The notes under the pieces are model-generated. The model was not told the DNA's origin, ran no database searches, and saw nothing but the letters and a program-made list of their open reading frames with translations. From contig JACKKN010000001.1 of assembly GCA_024236415.1 (NCBI GenBank), forward strand, positions 372,001 to 436,000: a stretch of DNA of 64,000 nucleotides. Direction: 5' to 3'. Positions 59,703 through 64,000 of the stretch are shown here, piece by piece (the first letter of the stretch is position 1; each line of letters starts with the position of its first letter). Position numbers and translations under genes: made by a program. The DNA is from Hyphomicrobiales bacterium (GTDB lineage Bacteria > Pseudomonadota > Alphaproteobacteria > Rhodospirillales > JACKKN01).

Positions 59703-60386
59703 TCAATTGTCCTGGTGTTGCATGTCCGGCGCCTCGAACCGGAACAGGCCGGGGTCCAGCTTCATGCCCGTGCGCGGATTGACCAGGGAAACCGTGGTCA
59801 CGATTCCCTGGGCGTCGGTGACCATCCATTTCTTCAAAACCAAGGGCTTGTCGCCGAACACCAGGGTCAGGTCGCCGGCCAGGGGGTCGTCGGCGCGGGC
59901 CACGGTCACCTCCATGCCGCCGCCCACGTGGCGGAACTCCTTGATGGCCACGCGCGGGTCGTCGAGGGAGATCCGGTCCCGGATCAGGAACCCCGCCGGG
60001 GTCGAATCGAGGCCCAGATAACTGGTCTGGCCCAGCTCCTTGTCGAAATAGATGAGGAATCGCGAATCGGCGACGATCAGCACCGGCACCGGCGGGTCGT
60101 ATTCCAGGCGCATGCGCCCGGGGCGCCACAGGTGCAGGGTCCCCTTGGCGTACCCGCCGTCGGACGACACCTGGGCGAATCGGGCCTCCAGGGTGGTGAT
60201 GCCGTTCAGGTAGGCCTCGATCCGCGCCAGGTCGGCGCGGTCCTGGGGCGACAGGGCCGCCGGCGCGGCCCCGGCCAGAGCCAGGGCGGCCAGGAACGCC
60301 AGCGCGCCGGCGACCCTACGCCGCGTAATCGCCCTGGGGAATGAGAACCTCGCGGCGGCCGGTGCGGTTGGCCTTGCTGACGACAC
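59703..60386 (-). CDS. lolA: Outer-membrane lipoprotein carrier LolA
   Basis: LolA carries lipoproteins across the periplasm. From the GTG at 60386 the product has 227 residues: a basic N-region, a signal peptide hydrophobic core (VAGALAFLAALALAG) and the LolA barrel with ARIEAYLNGITTLEARFAQVSSDGGYAKGTLHLWRPGRMRLEYDPP. The start lies inside ftsK (71-bp overlap), supported by GGAGGAAGAAG directly before it; no ATG/GTG/TTG occurs between it and the signal peptide. An ATT codon at the ftsK stop could be an alternative. It is followed by a hairpin terminator. Confidence 0.86.
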   Translation of the reverse strand: MSSARPTAPAAARFSFPRAITRRRVAGALAFLAALALAGAAPAALSPQDRADLARIEAYLNGITTLEARFAQVSSDGGYAKGTLHLWRPGRMRLEYDPPVPVLIVADSRFLIYFDKELGQTSYLGLDSTPAGFLIRDRISLDDPRVAIKEFRHVGGGMEVTVARADDPLAGDLTLVFGDKPLVLKKWMVTDAQGIVTTVSLVNPRTGMKLDPGLFRFEAPDMQHQDN

Positions 60387-62778
60387 CTTCTTCCTCCATC
60401 TGCTCGATGATGCGTGCCGCCCGGTTGTAGCCGATCTGCAAGTGCCGCTGGATGAAGCTGGTCGACGCCTTGCCTTCGCGGGCCACGAGGGCGACCGCCT
60501 GGTCATACAGTTCGTCACCGGTTTCGCCCTTGGGGTTCCCGCCCAGAGGCGAATCCTCCACTTCCTCGGTGATCTCGGGGATGTAGGACGGTTCGCCCTG
60601 GGTTTTCAAGCTGTTGACGACGGATTCCACCTCTTCGTCGGAAACGAAGGGGCCGTGGACCCGGGTGATGCGGCCGCCACCGGCCATGTACAGCATGTCG
60701 CCCTGGCCCAAAAGCTGTTCAGCCCCCTGCTCGCCCAGGATGGTGCGGCTGTCGATCTTGGAGGTGACCTGGAAGCTGATGCGGGTCGGGAAGTTGGCCT
60801 TGATGGTGCCGGTGATGACGTCGACGCTGGGCCGCTGGGTAGCCATGATCAGGTGGATGCCGGCGGCGCGGGCCATCTGCGCCAGGCGCTGCACCGCGGC
60901 CTCGATGTCCTTGCCGGCCACCAGCATTAGGTCGGCCATCTCGTCCACCACCACGACGATGAAGGGCAGCGGGTTCATGTCCAGGGGCTGCTCCTCGTAG
61001 ACGGGCTGGCCCGTCTCGGGGTCGAACCCGGTCTGCACCCGGCGCCGAAGCTGCTCGCCCTTCTTGCGTGCCGCCTCCAGGCGCTGGTTGTAGCCGCCGA
61101 TGTTGCGCACCCCCAACTGGGACATGGCGCGGTAGCGGTCCTCCATCTCGCGCACGGTCCATTTCAGGGCCACCACCGCCTTGCCCGGCTCGGTGACCAC
61201 GGGGGTCAGCAGGTGCGGGACGCTGTCGTAGACCGACAGTTCCAGCATCTTGGGGTCGATCATGATGAACTTGCACTCGTCCGGCGACAGCCGGTACAGC
61301 AGCGACAGGATCATGGTGTTGACGGCCACCGACTTGCCCGACCCCGTGGTGCCGGCGATCAGCAGGTGCGGCATGCGCGCCAGGTCGACGATCACCGGCA
61401 GGCCGCCGATGTCCTTGCCCAGCGCCAGGTTCAGCCTGCCCGGCGACTTTTCGGCCGCCTCCGAGGCCAACAGCTCGCGCAGGAACACCAGCTCGCGCCG
61501 CTGGTTGGGCAGCTCGATGCCGATCACGTTGCGCCCCGGCACCACGGCCACGCGCACGGAGATGGCGCTCATGGACCGGGCGATGTCGTCGGCAAGCCCG
61601 ATCACCCGCGAGGTCTTGGTCCCCGGCGCCGGCTCCAGTTCGTACAGCGTCACCACCGGGCCCGGGCGCACCTTGACGATCTCGCCGCGCACGCCGAAGT
61701 CCTCCAGCACCGAGGCCAGCAGTTGGGCGTTCTGCTGCAGGGCCTCGCGGTTCATGGAGGCGGCGCCGGGCTTCTCCTCGGGCAGTTCCAGCAGGTCCAG
61801 CGACGGATGGGCATAGGTGCCGTCGCCGCCCAGGTCCAGGGTCCGCTGGCGCGCCGCCTCGGCCTTGCGCCCGGACTTCGGCTTGGGCGCCTTGGGGGCC
61901 ACCAGCTCTGCCGGGGCCTTGGCCACCATGCGCGGTTCGTCCCCGCCGGCGGGGTCCGGCTCGCCCACGTGGACCGGGGCGAAGTCGTCGTCGTCAAAAT
62001 CATCCGGCAAATCATCCGGAACGGCCTCCACCGCGCGGGCCAGGGTCGGTTCGCGCCGGGGGCGCCGCTCGGCCACCGTGGCGGCCAGGGACCCGCCCAG
62101 GTCCCGGCCCAGGGACCGCGAGCGCCGCGCCAGGATGCGCAGGCGCGCCACGGCGGCCAGGGTGCCGTCGCGCAGGGCCCGGCCCAGGCGGGCCCAGTCG
62201 GCGCGGCTCAGACCCAGGGCCAGGCCCAGGGTCGCCAGCCCGGGCAGGACCAGCAGCAGCCCGTTGCCAACGGTGCCCCAGTTTTCGTGGACCGACAGGG
62301 TCAGCGAATTGATCTTGTTCAACAGGATTTGCCCGGCCGCGCCCCCCAGGTCGGCATGCAGGGGCCAGGCGGCCGGCCGCGGCAGGGCCTCCAGCACCCC
62401 GGCCAGCAGCAGCACGGCGGCCACCAGGGCCGACAGGCGCAGCCACAGCAGGCCGGGCGGCGACTTGGCAATGGTGCGCCAGCCCCACACCGCCAGCACC
62501 AGCACCGGCACGGCGGCGGCCAGGCCCAGGGTCTGCACCAGGGCGTCGGCCACGGCGGCGCCGGGCCGGCCCAGCCAGTTGCGGACCACGGCGTCGGTGG
62601 CGCTGTTCAGGGACGGATCGCCGGCGTGGAATCCCAGCAGGGCCGCCGCCAGCAGGGCCGCGGCGGCCAGGATCGCCAATCCGGCCAGCTCGAACAGGCG
62701 CCGCTGCACCGCGCGGACGAGACCCGCGGGCAGGATGACGGATGCACTCCTGGCCGGTTTCCTGACGCTCTTCGCCAT
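60316..62778 (-). CDS. ftsK: DNA translocase FtsK
   Basis: The 820-residue protein has about four N-terminal membrane helices (residues 25-200), a short Pro/Asp-rich linker, and the RecA-like motor with Walker A IAGTTGSGKSVAVN (about 473-481), VVVDEMADLM and MATQRPSVDVITG. The C-terminal winged gamma domain (KASTSFIQRHLQIGYNRAARIIEQMEEEGVVS) recognises KOPS/FRS polar sequences. It moves chromosome ends during division. The linker is short, in the SpoIIIE/alphaproteobacterial range. The ATG at 62778 is at MAKSVRKPARS; the frame opens further upstream without support. Confidence 0.96.
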   Translation of the reverse strand: MAKSVRKPARSASVILPAGLVRAVQRRLFELAGLAILAAAALLAAALLGFHAGDPSLNSATDAVVRNWLGRPGAAVADALVQTLGLAAAVPVLVLAVWGWRTIAKSPPGLLWLRLSALVAAVLLLAGVLEALPRPAAWPLHADLGGAAGQILLNKINSLTLSVHENWGTVGNGLLLVLPGLATLGLALGLSRADWARLGRALRDGTLAAVARLRILARRSRSLGRDLGGSLAATVAERRPRREPTLARAVEAVPDDLPDDFDDDDFAPVHVGEPDPAGGDEPRMVAKAPAELVAPKAPKPKSGRKAEAARQRTLDLGGDGTYAHPSLDLLELPEEKPGAASMNREALQQNAQLLASVLEDFGVRGEIVKVRPGPVVTLYELEPAPGTKTSRVIGLADDIARSMSAISVRVAVVPGRNVIGIELPNQRRELVFLRELLASEAAEKSPGRLNLALGKDIGGLPVIVDLARMPHLLIAGTTGSGKSVAVNTMILSLLYRLSPDECKFIMIDPKMLELSVYDSVPHLLTPVVTEPGKAVVALKWTVREMEDRYRAMSQLGVRNIGGYNQRLEAARKKGEQLRRRVQTGFDPETGQPVYEEQPLDMNPLPFIVVVVDEMADLMLVAGKDIEAAVQRLAQMARAAGIHLIMATQRPSVDVITGTIKANFPTRISFQVTSKIDSRTILGEQGAEQLLGQGDMLYMAGGGRITRVHGPFVSDEEVESVVNSLKTQGEPSYIPEITEEVEDSPLGGNPKGETGDELYDQAVALVAREGKASTSFIQRHLQIGYNRAARIIEQMEEEGVVSKANRTGRREVLIPQGDYAA

Positions 62779-62866
62779 TCTCGTATTGTTAGGCCATGGG
62801 GCTTTACAAGACCTTAAGATCATCCCGGCGGTCCGAATTTCGCCCCGCCCCGGCCGGTGCCGCAGA

Positions 62867-64000
62867 TCAGGTCGCGGGCGCGGCGCGGGACCCCTGCGCG
62901 GCGGCGCCCGGGGTTCCGTCCCCGGTTTCCCGGGCAGCGGTGCCGGCGGCCAGTTCGACCCGGTTCCGGCCGCCCTCCTTGGCCGCGAACAGGGCCCGGT
63001 CGGCCCGCGACAGCAGGGCGTCGGCGTCCTCGCCGACCCGCAGGGTGGCGACCCCGGTGCTGACGGTGACGGGAATGCGCGTGCCGTCCACCTGGAAGGC
63101 GAAGTCCTCGACGGCGCGGCGCAGGCGCTCGGCCACGTCCCGGGCCGCGTCGGTGTCCGTCTCGGGCAGCACCAGCAGGAACTCCTCGCCGCCCAGGCGG
63201 CCGAACCGGTCGATGGTCCGCGCCTGCCGCGACACCAGCGCGGCGAAGGACCTCAGCACCTCGTCGCCGGCGGCGTGGCCCGAGTGGTCGTTGATGCGCT
63301 TGAACAGGTCGATGTCGATGTACAGCACCGAGGCGCTGCGCCGGGCCCGGGCAAAGCGGTCGACCTCGTTTTCCAGGCATTCCAGAATGCGGCCGCGGTT
63401 GAACACCCCAGTCAGGGAGTCGTGGGTGGCGCTGTGCCGCAATTCGTGGGTCAGGCCGAAATACTGGCGCCGCCAGCGCTCGACGAAATAGCCGATCAGC
63501 ACCATGCCGAACGCCGATGTGGCCAGCAGGACCGATCCGGCGGTGATGTCGTCGGACGGGCCGGAGACCCACAGCAGGATCGCCGCGGGAACGGCGAACA
63601 GGATGATTCCGGTCAACAGCAGGTCGCGGAAACGGCCCACGAACATGGCCATGAACTGGGCCGTGATGGCCTGGGCGGCGACCGTATAGAAGACCGACGC
63701 GTCGGGAAGATTCAGGCCCAGCCCGGTGTTGGCGACGCTGGCGACCAGGGCCAGCACGACGGTCACCGGGGATGGATCGAACGACCGCCGGGCCCAGGTG
63801 AAGGCGAAGACCGCCAGCAGCATGGCCGTGGCCGTGACCCGGATGGCGACCAGGTTATCCAGGCGCGCGTTGTCGAAAAGGTGGTCGCTGACCAGGTTCG
63901 CCGGGTAGGCCACCATGCCGACGCAGAGGACGATGCGCAGCATCCGGCGGTAATGGACGTCCGTCCAGTCGTGGTATTCCTGTTCCGTGTCCGCGTCGAA
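62867..64000 (-). CDS. Membrane diguanylate cyclase (5' end outside window)
   Basis: The frame has at least 377 residues and continues past the right edge without a stop or an obvious start, so the N-terminus is missing; the segment EYHDWTDVHYRRMLRIVL before an internal ATG at 63943 looks coding. About six membrane helices lead to a GGDEF domain: HDSLTGVFNRGRILECLENE, VLYIDIDLFKRIND and RLGGEEFLLVL. GGEEF is the active form, so it probably makes cyclic di-GMP. No autoinhibitory RxxD is evident. It lies 88 bp upstream of ftsK. Confidence 0.9.
   Translation of the reverse strand, partial: FDADTEQEYHDWTDVHYRRMLRIVLCVGMVAYPANLVSDHLFDNARLDNLVAIRVTATAMLLAVFAFTWARRSFDPSPVTVVLALVASVANTGLGLNLPDASVFYTVAAQAITAQFMAMFVGRFRDLLLTGIILFAVPAAILLWVSGPSDDITAGSVLLATSAFGMVLIGYFVERWRRQYFGLTHELRHSATHDSLTGVFNRGRILECLENEVDRFARARRSASVLYIDIDLFKRINDHSGHAAGDEVLRSFAALVSRQARTIDRFGRLGGEEFLLVLPETDTDAARDVAERLRRAVEDFAFQVDGTRIPVTVSTGVATLRVGEDADALLSRADRALFAAKEGGRNRVELAAGTAARETGDGTPGAAAQGSRAAPAT

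Overview
The window is G+C-rich (roughly two thirds by eye, with G/C-dominated third codon positions), densely packed with genes, and has the gene content and order of an alphaproteobacterial chromosome, most likely Rhodospirillales or a close relative. Placement below class is inference. No rRNA, tRNA, CRISPR array, transposase or intact phage was seen.

The centre of the window looks like the chromosome origin region. The genes ppsR-maf-aroE-coaE-dnaQ run leftward with secB just beyond, and hemE-hemH-hemJ-rho run rightward. They diverge from a 491-bp gap (29058-29548) holding one perfect DnaA box, one consensus-matching box and an AT-rich tract. The same gap (a DUF299/ppsR-type gene next to hemE) is the origin of Caulobacter crescentus. 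About 10-12 kb to the right lie two perfect parS sites on either side of mnmG, followed by rsmG-parA-parB, which fits ParABS segregation of an adjacent origin.

Left arm: a DUF1330 gene fragment, a ComM/YifB ATPase and a FecR-RTX protein (1-4.1 kb); a transporter, a HIT protein and a compact histidine operon hisB-DUF2628-hisH-hisA-hisF-hisE (4.1-9.0 kb); divergent hslVU (9.1-11.0 kb); a class III aminotransferase, an alpha/beta hydrolase and a glycosyltransferase (11.4-14.4 kb); a tightly overlapping leftward run lutA-lutB-lutC-smr-HTH-phosphodiesterase (14.4-19.8 kb); a low-GC patch with three small genes (19.8-20.8 kb); an FAD oxidoreductase, mltA, a Tim44-domain gene, fxsA and secB (20.8-25.4 kb).

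Right arm: after rho come a quinone oxidoreductase, ogt and a DUF255 thioredoxin-fold protein leftward (33.8-37.4 kb), two small genes and mnmE-mnmG-rsmG-parA-parB rightward (37.5-44.0 kb), then leuS-lptE-holA leftward (44.0-48.2 kb). The last part has a DUF3576 lipoprotein, a highly expressed-looking porin, two sulfotransferases (one with a long TPR domain), a ThiE-like protein, yggS, an L,D-transpeptidase coupled to an uncharacterised protein, ribA, a response regulator, xth, lolA, ftsK and a diguanylate cyclase cut by the window edge.

Most of the window is core housekeeping: histidine, haem, riboflavin and shikimate synthesis, tRNA modification, chromosome segregation, and envelope biogenesis through LptE, LolA, MltA, SecB and FtsK. 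The accessory parts are the FecR-RTX protein, the lut insertion, the low-GC patch and the sulfotransferase pair.
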